64,000 nucleotides of DNA from Carnobacterium divergens DSM 20623 (GTDB lineage: Bacteria; Bacillota; Bacilli; Lactobacillales; Carnobacteriaceae): NCBI RefSeq assembly GCF_000744255.1, contig NZ_JQLO01000001.1, positions 1,054,001 to 1,118,000 on the forward strand, in the 5' to 3' direction. Made by a program: the position numbers and the translations under genes. Shown here in pieces: positions 53,301-61,038 of this stretch. Position 1 is the stretch's first letter, and each line of letters starts with the position of its first letter. Below the pieces are notes generated by a model that had not been told where the DNA came from, did no database searches, and saw nothing but the letters and a program-made list of their open reading frames with translations.

Positions 53301-53553
53301 TGACTCCTTGTTCTTTTAATGCCAATTCAACAGCAACCGTATGCTTGCAATACCCATGATCCTTCCAATAAGGACATTCACAAAAATCTTCTTCTCTAGT
53401 AGTTCCATCTAATTCCACATGATAGATTTCACTCCCCATCACATCTGCAGTCCACATCTTCTTTTCTAAAAAAGGAGTGATGGAAAGTATGCGTTTTTCA
53501 TTTACATACACTCTGCCTTGTTCAATGATTCGTTCAGGTATGCTCCACTTCAT
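50320..53553 (-). CDS. SWIM zinc-finger SNF2-family helicase
   Basis: The 1077-residue protein has an N-terminal SWIM motif C58-x-C60-x8-C69-x-H71 and a long middle region of unknown fold (the bacterial SNF2 domain). The C-terminal Swi2/Snf2 motor has GILADDMGLGKTIQVITF, LVLDESQMVKN (DESQ box), LSGTPIENKIEELW, SLKAGGTGLNLTGADTVI and QATGRAHRLGQ. These are DNA translocases, and in B. subtilis-type bacteria the YwqA/HepA-like members act on RNA polymerase or DNA. No DISARM, Druantia or other defence genes are adjacent, so a housekeeping role is more likely. Confidence 0.92.
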   Translation of the reverse strand: MKWSIPERIIEQGRVYVNEKRILSITPFLEKKMWTADVMGSEIYHVELDGTTREEDFCECPYWKDHGYCKHTVAVELALKEQGVSRIITAESAKAVASELPEPGHELTESFSRVFLNENRETMTAKSVKSELSIEYKIEIKSKQATIIRNNEEVLVLSIRAGIDKLYIVKDVNQFLECAVNQGRIELKSGMALDFKQVNLTSGDQLILMYLYKQAVSNQMMGVGSKEPKSIYTNHRYLVLSPVLAEDTIRLIQEAGKLQFYVNDHKYKEVLFVEGQLPFSFELFQHEKNITLYIDNQIDAQLKNYQWFVAKQVIFQPSKEQLRAFQPLQNFLQRYDGKEVKIDSIDMPDFTSYVMPLLAKIGEVSIDDDLKESFIQEPLKTAIYFSYQKDNVQAVVDFNYDHLTLSTDPSHNRLAKDNTQVIRDSQTEMRILNVLKEFDYHRLETSYSKRLVRDDDFYTLFTKEIPTLEMDAEVFVDDVLDQLFLDQIDPETSIDVQNDGSLLDVKFDIKGITPTEIDQVLRSLVEKKSFHKLDNGMILSLETEGFKQVSEILNELRITKNFQQGKVELPSYRGLEIQEKLGLEDANRRKLSRKFRTLVEDLNHPDLFEVAVPKTLNASLRPYQITGFKWLKMLSKYGFGGILADDMGLGKTIQVITFILSEIEENKTNDPFLIVAPASLSYNWQHELKKFAPSIESVVVVGSAEERKELIGNAQPNQVLITSYPSFRQDVEHYKKQTFGTLVLDESQMVKNYHTKTAQALRELTTKKRFALSGTPIENKIEELWGIFQLIMPGFFPGIKQFKTLPYPQVAKMIQPFVLRRIKKDVLKDLPDKIETDLYSTLTKEQKTVYLAYLQRIQDSISGMSQDEFKRNRIEILAGLTRLRQICCDPRLFIDNYEGQSGKLEQLKEMLQTAKENGQRVLLFSQFTSMLSIIEKELAESGFETFYLNGQTKPKERLEMVNRFNEGEKEVFLISLKAGGTGLNLTGADTVILYDLWWNPAVEEQATGRAHRLGQKKVVQVWRLIAEGTIEEKINSLQQEKKALFDQVITADGSPDQQLNQLTESDIREILSIGENF

Positions 53554-53717
53554 TTGAAATTCTCCTACTTTCTTCTATCAATAGTCAGCTTTTTAAGTTC
53601 AACTTCGCTTTTTTCTATCTCTTCATTGTACGCTATTTAACTGGAAAAATACACAAGTTTCTTTGTTTTTTGTTGCGTTTGTATTATGTAATTATATTAA
53701 AAATCAAGTTTAATAAA

Positions 53718-53762
53718 AAATTCTCTTTGCTTAATCATTATTTTGATAGCAAAAAGAATTTG
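53718..53762 (-). terminator. Terminator of the haem-uptake operon
   Basis: AAATTCTTTTTGC pairs with GCAAAGAGAATTT on the minus strand and runs into TTTTT, just after srtB. Confidence 0.75.
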
Positions 53763-53763
53763 T

Positions 53764-54486
53764 TTACTTTTCAATTAACTTCCCTTGAATAACAAATCGC
53801 CCTTTTTCATAATCAAAACCTGTATCACAGGTGGACAACGTTATTATCTGATCTTGATCCGTGACGGTGACATTGGTTTTAAATTTTGACTGTTGCTTGA
53901 TTGTTGTTAAATAATTTGAATAAGCTTGAGGCTGACTAAAATCTGTCTCAATGTAATAAAAATCAGTTGTCGTTTCATAGGCAGCAAAAACCTCTACTTG
54001 ATAGCTTTTGGTTTCCGTTTCGTAATCAAACGTTGGATGTTTATTGAAAAAATCTTCATCTAAATAGTTTTGTAAATCAGCAAACATCGAGCCATCCTTC
54101 ATATTGTGACCATATAAAATCGTATTGAATTCAGACTCGGACTGATTGCGAAAATCTTTAAAAACGCTGCCCGCTCTGGCTATTTCTTTTTGATAATTGT
54201 GCTTTAAATAAAAATCATTATCTGAAGATTGTAAAATCGGATAGTCAATGGCTGTATCAGGAATTGAAATCCAGCCTTTAATATCTGGATTGATTTTTTT
54301 TAATTCGACAAATGCTGGTTTTGTACTCGTTACTGACCTTGTTTGTTGAGCTTGTTTTTGATAAACCTTTTGAACATCTGCTAATATTCGCTGATTGTGC
54401 TGGTTTTCTGTTAAAATCGTAAGAATTTTCCAACCTGAAAAAAGCAATACAATCAGCATCATGCCACTGAGTAGTTTTCGTTTCAT
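53764..54486 (-). CDS. srtB: Class B sortase
   Basis: The 240-residue protein has an N-terminal membrane anchor (about 5-24) and the sortase B core: H127 in LYGHNMKDG, C220 in TLSTCDTGF and R230 in YEKGRFVIQG. It joins surface proteins to peptidoglycan. It is the last gene of the haem operon, 14 bases after the ATPase. The two NEAT proteins at the operon start carry NPKSGD and NPKTMD motifs, its likely substrates. I start at the ATG at 54486; a GTG three codons upstream lies inside the aaggag site. Confidence 0.93.
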   Translation of the reverse strand: MKRKLLSGMMLIVLLFSGWKILTILTENQHNQRILADVQKVYQKQAQQTRSVTSTKPAFVELKKINPDIKGWISIPDTAIDYPILQSSDNDFYLKHNYQKEIARAGSVFKDFRNQSESEFNTILYGHNMKDGSMFADLQNYLDEDFFNKHPTFDYETETKSYQVEVFAAYETTTDFYYIETDFSQPQAYSNYLTTIKQQSKFKTNVTVTDQDQIITLSTCDTGFDYEKGRFVIQGKLIEK

Positions 54487-54500
54487 TTGTTTCACTCCTT

Positions 54501-55262
54501 CTAGTAAGGCAAAATATAAGGTCTTCCTGAAGGATGTTGAATAAGCTCCCCCGAAATACCATAAACATCTTGAAGCATCCTTGGCGTAATAACCTCATTG
54601 GGCGTTCCTTTAGCGCTAATTTCACCATGATGCATGATGATAATTTCGTCGCTATATTGACTGGCTTGGTTAAGATCGTGTAACACCATAATAATCGTTA
54701 GCTTTTGAGTTTGATTTAATGTTTGAATTAATTTAAGCAACTCAATTTGATAGGTTAAATCCAAATAGGTTGTTGGTTCATCTAAAATTAAATACTCTGT
54801 TTCTTGAGCGAGTGCCATCGCGAGCCATGCTCTTTGTCGTTCTCCTCCAGATAATTCAGCCAATAGACTCTCTTGTTTTTCTACTAATTTCATTTGTTGC
54901 AATGCCTGCTGAACAATTTTTTCATCTTTAGTAGTCTTTCTTAAAAAATGCTGGTGAGGCAGACGTCCATACATCACCAATTGTTTAACTGTATAGTCAC
55001 CTGGTGCTATATTTTCTTGTTGTAAAGCGGCTAATTTCCTTGCAAAATCTTGCTTACTAAATTGATGTAACTCTTGTTTGTCAAGAATAATCGTTCCTTT
55101 TTTCACTTGTAAATGACGCGTTAAAATACTGAGTAATGTTGATTTTCCACTACCATTTGGTCCGATAATTGTTGTGATTTTCCCTGCCTCAATAGTTAAA
55201 TTAATCCGATTTAGAACAGGCGCTTGTTTTGGATATGCGTATCTCAAGTTATTGATTTCCAT
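54501..55262 (-). CDS. Haem/iron ABC transporter ATP-binding protein
   Basis: The 253-residue FecE-type ATPase has Walker A GPNGSGKST, signature LSGGERQRAWLAMAL and Walker B YLILDEPTTYLD. It powers import through the adjacent permease. Its start overlaps the permease gene by 14 bases. Confidence 0.93.
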   Translation of the reverse strand: MEINNLRYAYPKQAPVLNRINLTIEAGKITTIIGPNGSGKSTLLSILTRHLQVKKGTIILDKQELHQFSKQDFARKLAALQQENIAPGDYTVKQLVMYGRLPHQHFLRKTTKDEKIVQQALQQMKLVEKQESLLAELSGGERQRAWLAMALAQETEYLILDEPTTYLDLTYQIELLKLIQTLNQTQKLTIIMVLHDLNQASQYSDEIIIMHHGEISAKGTPNEVITPRMLQDVYGISGELIQHPSGRPYILPY

Positions 55263-56223
55263 CCATCTTTCCTCCTTTCCAAAGTAAGAAAATTAGACAA
55301 GGTCCACCGATCAGCATCATTACTGTTGCTGCTGGAATTTCCATCATTTGGAATATACTTCTTCCTAGCGTATCCGCAACTAGTAGTATTAAAGCACCAA
55401 GTAAACTAGAAAAAGGAATCAGCAAACGATAATCACTAGTTTTCAGCAGTCCTCTAGCAATGTGAGGCACAAGTAAACCGATAAATGCAATAACGCCGAC
55501 AATCGCTGTCGTAATCGCTGTTAGTAATACTGCTATCCCAGCAATAATGATGCGTGTTTTATTTAAAGATAAACCTAAACTTGTTAGATTTTTATCAGAT
55601 AAGGCTAGTAAATTGCACCATCTAGCCGAAAAAAATGCCAATGCTAATCCAATTGCAACGTAAACAAATAAGAAACGAACATCTCCCCACGATTTCATGC
55701 CAAAGCCGATGGATTTACCCACTATTTGACTAGAAACTTGTGTGATTTGATTGGCGAAAATTTCATTTAACCCACTAAAAATAGCATTGATGGCTACTCC
55801 AGTAACAATCAATTGCAACGGTTTTAACCCCGATGAATAACTAAAACTGAATACTAGTAAACAGGCAATGCTCCCACCAATAAAGGCAAAAAGCGGAGTC
55901 CAAAAATAAAATTTTGGGAAAAATAATAAAATAGCTAATGAAAAAAATTGCGCACCCGCTGAGATTCCAATAATTCCTGCATCCGCCAATGGATTTCTTA
56001 AAACTGCTTGAAATAACAATCCAGCTACTGATAAGGCTGCACCTGCTAATATAGCTAACACAATTCGCGGTAAACGAAGATCTTTCACAATGGTTGCTTT
56101 TTCACTCGTTCCTTGAATCAATTCGCTAAACGAAAGTTGTAAGCTTCCAGACTGAATCGCCCAAAAACAAGTTCCAATAAGTAATAAGCTAAAAATAATA
56201 AAAAGAAGAAGTTTATTTTTCAT
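55249..56223 (-). CDS. isdF: Haem/iron ABC transporter permease, FecCD family
   Basis: The 324-residue protein has about nine to ten membrane segments and the FecCD motifs LPRIVLAILAGAALSVAGLLFQAVLRNPLADAGIIGISAGA and GLLVPHIARGL. It forms the membrane channel for substrate delivered by the lipoprotein. It overlaps both neighbours (11 bases and 14 bases), so translation is probably coupled. Confidence 0.92.
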   Translation of the reverse strand: MKNKLLLFIIFSLLLIGTCFWAIQSGSLQLSFSELIQGTSEKATIVKDLRLPRIVLAILAGAALSVAGLLFQAVLRNPLADAGIIGISAGAQFFSLAILLFFPKFYFWTPLFAFIGGSIACLLVFSFSYSSGLKPLQLIVTGVAINAIFSGLNEIFANQITQVSSQIVGKSIGFGMKSWGDVRFLFVYVAIGLALAFFSARWCNLLALSDKNLTSLGLSLNKTRIIIAGIAVLLTAITTAIVGVIAFIGLLVPHIARGLLKTSDYRLLIPFSSLLGALILLVADTLGRSIFQMMEIPAATVMMLIGGPCLIFLLWKGGKMDGNQ

Positions 56224-57091
56224 ATAGAATCTCCGCTAACTGAGCCAGTGCTTTTGGTGCATTTAATGACGCAGTCATACCGAATAAATTTTCATCTAAA
56301 TCATAAACTCGTTTATTTTTTACTGCATTAAAATGTTGCCAAATATCATTTTTTTTAAATTCAGCATCAAACATTTCAACAACTTCCTTTGGCATTCCGT
56401 GAGCGGCACGAATGATAATATCAGGATTTGCTTGTTGTAAAAATTCAGTATTCGAAGCTAAATATTCTTGTTTTTGACCTTCTATGATATTTTTTCCTCC
56501 CGCTCTTTTAACTAAATCACCTAAATAAGCATTTTCAGTGACGACTAAATAACTTCCAGGAATACCCATTAAAATTAAAACGGTTGGTTGTTCTTTGCCC
56601 TCATATTTTTTTTGAACGTCTTTAATTTGTTTTTCTATCGATTGATTTAATGTTGTCGCTTGCTGTTTACGATCAAATTCATTCCCTAAAGCTGAAATTT
56701 CTTGTTCCATTTTAGCAATACTGCGAAAATCTAAGAATTTAGTTTTAAGATTTGCATTTGTCAGCCTTTCTGCTAAATCGGCTTCTAGCGTTTTCGTCGA
56801 TAAAATTAAATCTGGCTGTAGGGTACGCATCAATTCTAAATCAGGCCCCATTGGCGAGCCAACAGCTTCAACTTTTTGATAACGACTTGGTAGTTCTTTA
56901 GTTGTTGTCGGAACACCAATAAGTGGTAAATCAAGCTGATCCATAATTTCGGTGCTAGCAACAGTCGTTGCAATAATTTTAGGTGTATGTGCTTTTTTTA
57001 CGGAGTCATTAGGGTCTTCCTTTGCCGCATATCCGCAACCTCCAACTAGTAACAACATAAGTATCAGAAACATTGTTGTTATTTTCTTCAT
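56213..57091 (-). CDS. isdE: Haem/iron ABC transporter substrate-binding lipoprotein (IsdE-like)
   Basis: The 292-residue protein has a lipobox with C19 (LLVGGC) and the two-lobed TroA/FecB fold (IIATTVASTEIMDQLDLPLIGVPTT, VGSPMGPDLELMRTLQPDLILS). The methionine in GSPMGPDLE is at the place where IsdE uses a Met haem ligand. It should take haem from the wall NEAT proteins at the membrane. It follows the four-NEAT gene after a palindromic gap. Confidence 0.85.
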   Translation of the reverse strand: MKKITTMFLILMLLLVGGCGYAAKEDPNDSVKKAHTPKIIATTVASTEIMDQLDLPLIGVPTTTKELPSRYQKVEAVGSPMGPDLELMRTLQPDLILSTKTLEADLAERLTNANLKTKFLDFRSIAKMEQEISALGNEFDRKQQATTLNQSIEKQIKDVQKKYEGKEQPTVLILMGIPGSYLVVTENAYLGDLVKRAGGKNIIEGQKQEYLASNTEFLQQANPDIIIRAAHGMPKEVVEMFDAEFKKNDIWQHFNAVKNKRVYDLDENLFGMTASLNAPKALAQLAEILYEK

Positions 57092-57118
57092 TTTAATCCT
57101 CCCTTATTTATGAAAATT

Positions 57119-57142
57119 GAGCCTTAGCAATTGCTAAGGCTC
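57119..57142. terminator. Palindromic hairpin between wall-protein genes and transporter genes
   Basis: A perfect 24-base palindrome made of GAGCCTTAGCAA and its complement lies in the 58-base gap. On the minus strand only a weak T tract follows, so it likely acts as a leaky terminator or RNA-stability element. That would give more surface-protein mRNA than transporter mRNA. Confidence 0.6.
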
Positions 57143-57149
57143 GTTTTCT

Positions 57150-59309
57150 TTATTTTTTTGCTGCTTGGTAACGACGTAAAAAATAAAATGTCGCTATTGT
57201 AAACAATGTTCCGTATAAGCCGATTGATGCCGTGTCCATTGTTTTTGGATTTTGTGTTTGATTTTCTTGTTTTTTAGCCAGCGTTTTCACTGTTCCATCT
57301 GTGCTAAAATCAGGTTTCCCTAATTTAGCTGCTGTTTGATTTGCAAGAGCTGAATCTACTAAGCTTGCATTAGGAATAGCTGGAGTTGGCGTTATTTGTG
57401 TCGGTATAATTTCTTGTCCCGTTACATCTTGTAAGGTACTTTGATCTAATTTTACAGAAACTAAATAGTCATGATCGTATTCAAAGCCTTGTACATTCTC
57501 TATTTTCACATGTGTTTTAACTTGCGTTTCTGCTGTTTCATCTGAAATTTTGTATTTAACTGTTCGTGTATTCGCTACACTATCTGTTTTTACTAGTTCA
57601 GCAGCTTGCCATACACCATTTTCTAAATGGTCAAATGTTTTGATCCAATCACTGTCTTTCATTGTTAAATAAAGGTACGGCTGGTTGTTTTCTACCTTGA
57701 TGATTCCTGGTTTTAACAAATAGCCATCCATCATTGATTTTTCCGATGAATTTTCTTGATTCACTTGAAATTGAATGCTGTATTGGTGTCCATTTATTAA
57801 TTTTTTTGTTTCCACTGGTTTTTCTGGTGTTGGGTCAGGGATTGGATCTGGCGTTGGCGTTGGATCTGGTTTTTCTATTGGTTTTTCAGCTGTTGGGTAT
57901 TCTGTAGCTGATTTTGCCGCCGCTGTTTCAAAAATAAAACGAAAATCCGCTTTTCCTTGATAAATCGTTCCATTTCCCATTGGTGCTTGATACGTTACGT
58001 GAGATGCTAGCTCTTGATTTAAATCCGTTACTTCAAATTGTACGATGCGACTATTGGTTTTTTCATCCGTTGAAAGTACGGTAGCATTCGTTAAACCAGT
58101 GCCTAAAGTTGTTTGTAAGCTTGTCACCGTTTCTGATTTATTGATTCGAACAGCTACAAAATTGTGGCCGTTTTCAACTTTTAACCAAGCTGGATTATCA
58201 AAGTAGCCCTGCATACTGCTAGCTTTATCTTGAGTAGCATGTTTAGCTGTGAACGGAATAGTATATAAGCCATCTGTCAGTTTCTTCGGAGTTGCTGTTG
58301 GATATTCCGAAGTTGGTATTGCTTTTGTTCCATCAAAGATAAAACGAAAGTCCGCTTTTCCTTGATAAATTGTCCCATTTCCCATCGGTGCTTGATACGT
58401 CACGTGAGATAATAATTCTTGATTTAAGTCGCTCACTTCAAACTGTACGATTCGACTGTTTGAACCTTCATCTGTTGATAGCACTGTAGCATCCGTTAAA
58501 GAAGATCCTAAAGTTGTTTGCAAACTTGTTACTGTTTCTGATTTATTGATTCGAAGGGCAACAAAGTTATGACCATTTTCAACTTTTAACCAAGCTGGAT
58601 TATCAAAATAGCCTTGCATGCTACTCGCTTTATCTTGAGTTGCATGTTTAGCTGAGAATGGGATTGTATAAAGTCCATCTGCTAAAGGTGTTACTGTAAC
58701 CGGATCAGTTGGTTCTGTTGGTTCTGTTGGATTTGTCGGTTCTGTCGTCACTGGAGTTTCTGGTTCCACTGGTTTACTAGGCTCTGACACTACAGTTAAT
58801 GAACTTGGATTCATTGTTAAGTCCACTTGGTACCAGTTGTCATAGTCAAATCCTGGAATTCCTTCAACTTTAATATGCATAGAGGAATAAACCACATTGT
58901 CTATTGAATTGATTTTGATTTTTGCAACTCGCTCTCCATTATTAGGCGTGCTGTATTCGACATCTTGATACGCATCTTGATAATTTTCTACAGGACTAGG
59001 CGCTACTGGATGTTCGCCACTTTTACTTGTTGCAAAATTTTTCCACCAATTGCTGTTCTTAAGCGTTACATATAGATAGGGTTGACCACTTTCAACTTTA
59101 ATGGTCGCTTCTTGCTGAATATAACCATTGGCTGCAGAAGATTCTTTTGTACGATTGCCAGTATTGTCTTTAAAAAAGTTGACTTGAATTTTATATTCGC
59201 CACCATCTTTTAACACACTGTCGGCTTTGACAATCGTTGTTGGGAATAAATTAATAAATAGCAATCCAATCAATAAGAGACTGCTGATTTTTTTTATTTT
59301 AGTTGTCAT
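57150..59309 (-). CDS. Cell-wall haem-binding protein with four NEAT domains
   Basis: The 719-residue protein has a signal peptide (cleavage near residue 29) and four NEAT domains at about 36-170, 211-326, 346-461 and 506-625. Thr/Pro/Glu linkers follow NEAT 1 (to 207) and NEAT 3 (470-500). The sortase signal is NPKTMD (687-692), then a hydrophobic segment and a basic tail. NEAT 1 and 4 carry the haem-ligand YxxxY pair (YDNWY 156-160; YDHDY 611-615). NEAT 2 and 3 have YQGKA instead, lack the second Tyr, and are nearly identical to each other. It resembles Listeria Hbp2/SvpA in place and role: capture of haem or haemoproteins at the wall. Confidence 0.9.
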   Translation of the reverse strand: MTTKIKKISSLLLIGLLFINLFPTTIVKADSVLKDGGEYKIQVNFFKDNTGNRTKESSAANGYIQQEATIKVESGQPYLYVTLKNSNWWKNFATSKSGEHPVAPSPVENYQDAYQDVEYSTPNNGERVAKIKINSIDNVVYSSMHIKVEGIPGFDYDNWYQVDLTMNPSSLTVVSEPSKPVEPETPVTTEPTNPTEPTEPTDPVTVTPLADGLYTIPFSAKHATQDKASSMQGYFDNPAWLKVENGHNFVALRINKSETVTSLQTTLGSSLTDATVLSTDEGSNSRIVQFEVSDLNQELLSHVTYQAPMGNGTIYQGKADFRFIFDGTKAIPTSEYPTATPKKLTDGLYTIPFTAKHATQDKASSMQGYFDNPAWLKVENGHNFVAVRINKSETVTSLQTTLGTGLTNATVLSTDEKTNSRIVQFEVTDLNQELASHVTYQAPMGNGTIYQGKADFRFIFETAAAKSATEYPTAEKPIEKPDPTPTPDPIPDPTPEKPVETKKLINGHQYSIQFQVNQENSSEKSMMDGYLLKPGIIKVENNQPYLYLTMKDSDWIKTFDHLENGVWQAAELVKTDSVANTRTVKYKISDETAETQVKTHVKIENVQGFEYDHDYLVSVKLDQSTLQDVTGQEIIPTQITPTPAIPNASLVDSALANQTAAKLGKPDFSTDGTVKTLAKKQENQTQNPKTMDTASIGLYGTLFTIATFYFLRRYQAAKK
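57927..58679 (-). repeat. Tandem duplicated NEAT domain coding repeat
   Basis: Residues 211-326 (58332-58679) and 346-461 (57927-58274) of the four-NEAT protein are about 90% identical, offset by 135 codons. Differences are mostly conservative and concentrated in two short stretches, so the duplication or gene conversion looks recent. Confidence 0.9.
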
Positions 59310-59319
59310 TTGCTTCCTC

Positions 59320-59985
59320 CTAGTTCGCTTTTTTTGTTTTTTTAATCGTAAATAATCCGATTAATGCTATGATAAATAGTCCAATATATAATGTGATGGA
59401 AGCTGTATCACCTGATTTTGGATTCGCTACTTTAGCAGTCGTTGCTTGCTCATTTACAGGAGTCTTGCTTTTATTAGCATCAGCTGTTGCTTCTGATGTA
59501 GCTGGTGCATCCACTTTAGAGCCGCCAGATATCAAAGCCGCACTATCCATTGCAAATTGCAACGTAATTTTATACTCGTGATGATAGTTCAAACTTTCGT
59601 TATCAATATCGACTTTTATTTTTGCATTCACCGGGGAAGCTAAGTCATTCACAGCAAATCGGGCCTTTCTTGAATCACTTGCTGCATCTGTTTGAATCAC
59701 TTGTTCGGTTTGCAATCCACTTCCTGAATTTACCCATAATCCAGTAATCCAAGTGCTATGATTGACGGTCAGCTCAATTGATTGTTTCCCTCCAGAAACG
59801 ATCAATGTTGCTGGTTTATCGAAATAGTCATTGGCCATTGAAACGGAATCACTGTCTCCTTGTAGTACCGTATAGTTAACGGAATAAGTTCCGTCTGCTA
59901 AAGCTGCTTGAGCTTTTTTAGGTGCTGAAAATGAGATGAACGTGAAAAACATCACAGAAACCAATACTAAAAATCTCTTGCTCAT
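59320..59985 (-). CDS. isdC: Cell-wall haem-binding protein with one NEAT domain (IsdC-like)
   Basis: The 221-residue protein has a signal peptide (to about residue 27, AQA) and one NEAT domain (29-147). That domain has a haem lip SVSMANDYF and the ligand motif YHHEY (134-138). A short Ala/Thr/Lys linker, the sortase B-type signal NPKSGD (188-193), a hydrophobic segment and the tail KKTKKAN follow. It is the first gene of the operon behind a Fur-regulated promoter and has an excellent RBS (aaggaggag). It probably passes haem through the wall to the lipoprotein, as IsdC does. Confidence 0.92.
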   Translation of the reverse strand: MSKRFLVLVSVMFFTFISFSAPKKAQAALADGTYSVNYTVLQGDSDSVSMANDYFDKPATLIVSGGKQSIELTVNHSTWITGLWVNSGSGLQTEQVIQTDAASDSRKARFAVNDLASPVNAKIKVDIDNESLNYHHEYKITLQFAMDSAALISGGSKVDAPATSEATADANKSKTPVNEQATTAKVANPKSGDTASITLYIGLFIIALIGLFTIKKTKKAN

Positions 59986-60003
59986 TGTACTCCTCCTTTT
60001 TGT

Positions 60004-60018
60004 TGAGAATCATTCTCA
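60004..60018. promoter_or_regulatory. Fur-type box in the 5' UTR of the haem operon
   Basis: The perfect 7-1-7 palindrome TGAGAATCATTCTCA lies about 19 bases upstream of the isdC-like start codon. It is a second copy of the motif found in the promoter. Confidence 0.85.
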
Positions 60019-60076
60019 CTAGATAAGTAAAAAAAAATCTCTAACCTTTTATTTGCATCTTAATGATAGCCATTTC

Positions 60077-60105
60077 ATTATATTGAGAATGATTCTCATT
60101 GTCAA
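60077..60105 (-). promoter_or_regulatory. Haem operon promoter with Fur box in the spacer
   Basis: TTGACA (60100-60105) and TATAAT (60077-60082) on the minus strand are consensus hexamers with a 17-base spacer. The spacer contains TGAGAATCATTCTCA (60084-60098), the same 7-1-7 palindrome as in the 5' UTR. Iron-loaded Fur bound there would block RNA polymerase, so the operon should be on only in low iron. Confidence 0.9.
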
Positions 60106-60181
60106 TTGTTTTCTAAGCTCTTTTTTGTTTTTTAATAACAACAATTAATGGATTAGTAAACATTACTTACTACACAAAACT

Positions 60182-60213
60182 AAAAAAGAACCACTGAATT
60201 AACAGCGGTTCTA
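60182..60213 (-). terminator. Terminator of the AUC-start unknown gene
   Basis: AGAACCGCTG pairs with CAGTGGTTCT on the minus strand, followed by TTTTTT. Confidence 0.8.
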
Positions 60214-60222
60214 CTTTTGGTT

Positions 60223-61038
60223 CTATGCCTCAATCTTCGTCCATTCATCAATACTTTTTCCATCACTATCCAATAATTCAAGCCAACTATTTGTACCAGC
60301 AAAATACAATAATAACCCTACTTCATTCACACTTTTTAACACAATGTCTTCTGTTGTTACAAAATCCTTTATTTTATCTTGATAATCTAACCGTAGTTTT
60401 TCTCCCATTTTTGCAGAAAAACCCACTGATCCATCTTTATTTAGTGGCGCTATGGGCATTAATTTAGCACCTGCTTTTAAAAGCATTTCATTTCTTTTTT
60501 GCCACAAAACAGTCGCTTTGCTTTCTCTGGTATCGACAAAGAACTCGATTTGACTGATTTCTTTCGTCCATTTATGTCTCGTTTTTGCAGACTTTGTTTT
60601 AGCTGGTTTTTCTGAATCTGCACTTGGTTGTAAATTGTAGCCAAATCGCTCGAGTACTATTAATAGTTCATCTTTGTAGTTTGTTGTATTTTTTTTATGA
60701 CTAGTAGGAATTGTAAGTTGTTCTGTTTCGGTATTTTCTAACTTCAAGCCATTTTTAATTGCTTCTGTAATCAAATTTTTTTCTAAATAGGCAAGCTCAA
60801 TTTCCCAAGGAGGTGTTAATAAAATCAATTTGTTGATCGTACTATTTTCAATAGTAATGACTTGTTCTGCTTTTCCGATTGAAAGAACTGTTCTATCTTT
60901 CAATAAAAAATAGATAACAGGCTGAGCAACAGTTACTTCTTTCTCCTTGACGTCTTGGATCTCAATTACAGATTGGTGATTGCTGAATTGAATCGTAGTA
61001 GCGTTTTTTGTGATCGCAACATTTAGTTTAATCTCGAT
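60223..61038 (-). CDS. Unknown soluble protein, probable AUC start codon
   Basis: I do not recognise this protein. Using ATG/GTG/TTG, the frame begins at a TTG at 60903, which has no ribosome binding site. The same frame is open a further 45 codons to an in-frame TAG at 61050-61052. An ideal SD (taggggga, about 61046-61053) sits 8 bases before an ATC at 61038. From there the product has 271 residues (IEIKLNVAITKNATTIQFSN...). It is predicted soluble, with a Lys-rich centre (KPAKTKSAKTRHKW). It lies between the haem operon and the LRR gene and has its own promoter and terminator. The function is unknown; the start is inferred. Confidence 0.6.
   Translation of the reverse strand: MEIKLNVAITKNATTIQFSNHQSVIEIQDVKEKEVTVAQPVIYFLLKDRTVLSIGKAEQVITIENSTINKLILLTPPWEIELAYLEKNLITEAIKNGLKLENTETEQLTIPTSHKKNTTNYKDELLIVLERFGYNLQPSADSEKPAKTKSAKTRHKWTKEISQIEFFVDTRESKATVLWQKRNEMLLKAGAKLMPIAPLNKDGSVGFSAKMGEKLRLDYQDKIKDFVTTEDIVLKSVNEVGLLLYFAGTNSWLELLDSDGKSIDEWTKIEA

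Noticed and set aside
50320-53553. SNF2 helicase as part of DISARM or a similar defence island
   Set aside because: No methyltransferase, PLD or DUF1998 genes are adjacent. It has the SWIM N-terminus of the common Firmicute housekeeping type.
54278-54628. 116-codon ORF spanning the ATPase/sortase junction
   Set aside because: It is out of frame with both real genes, lacks an SD and only bridges their ends.
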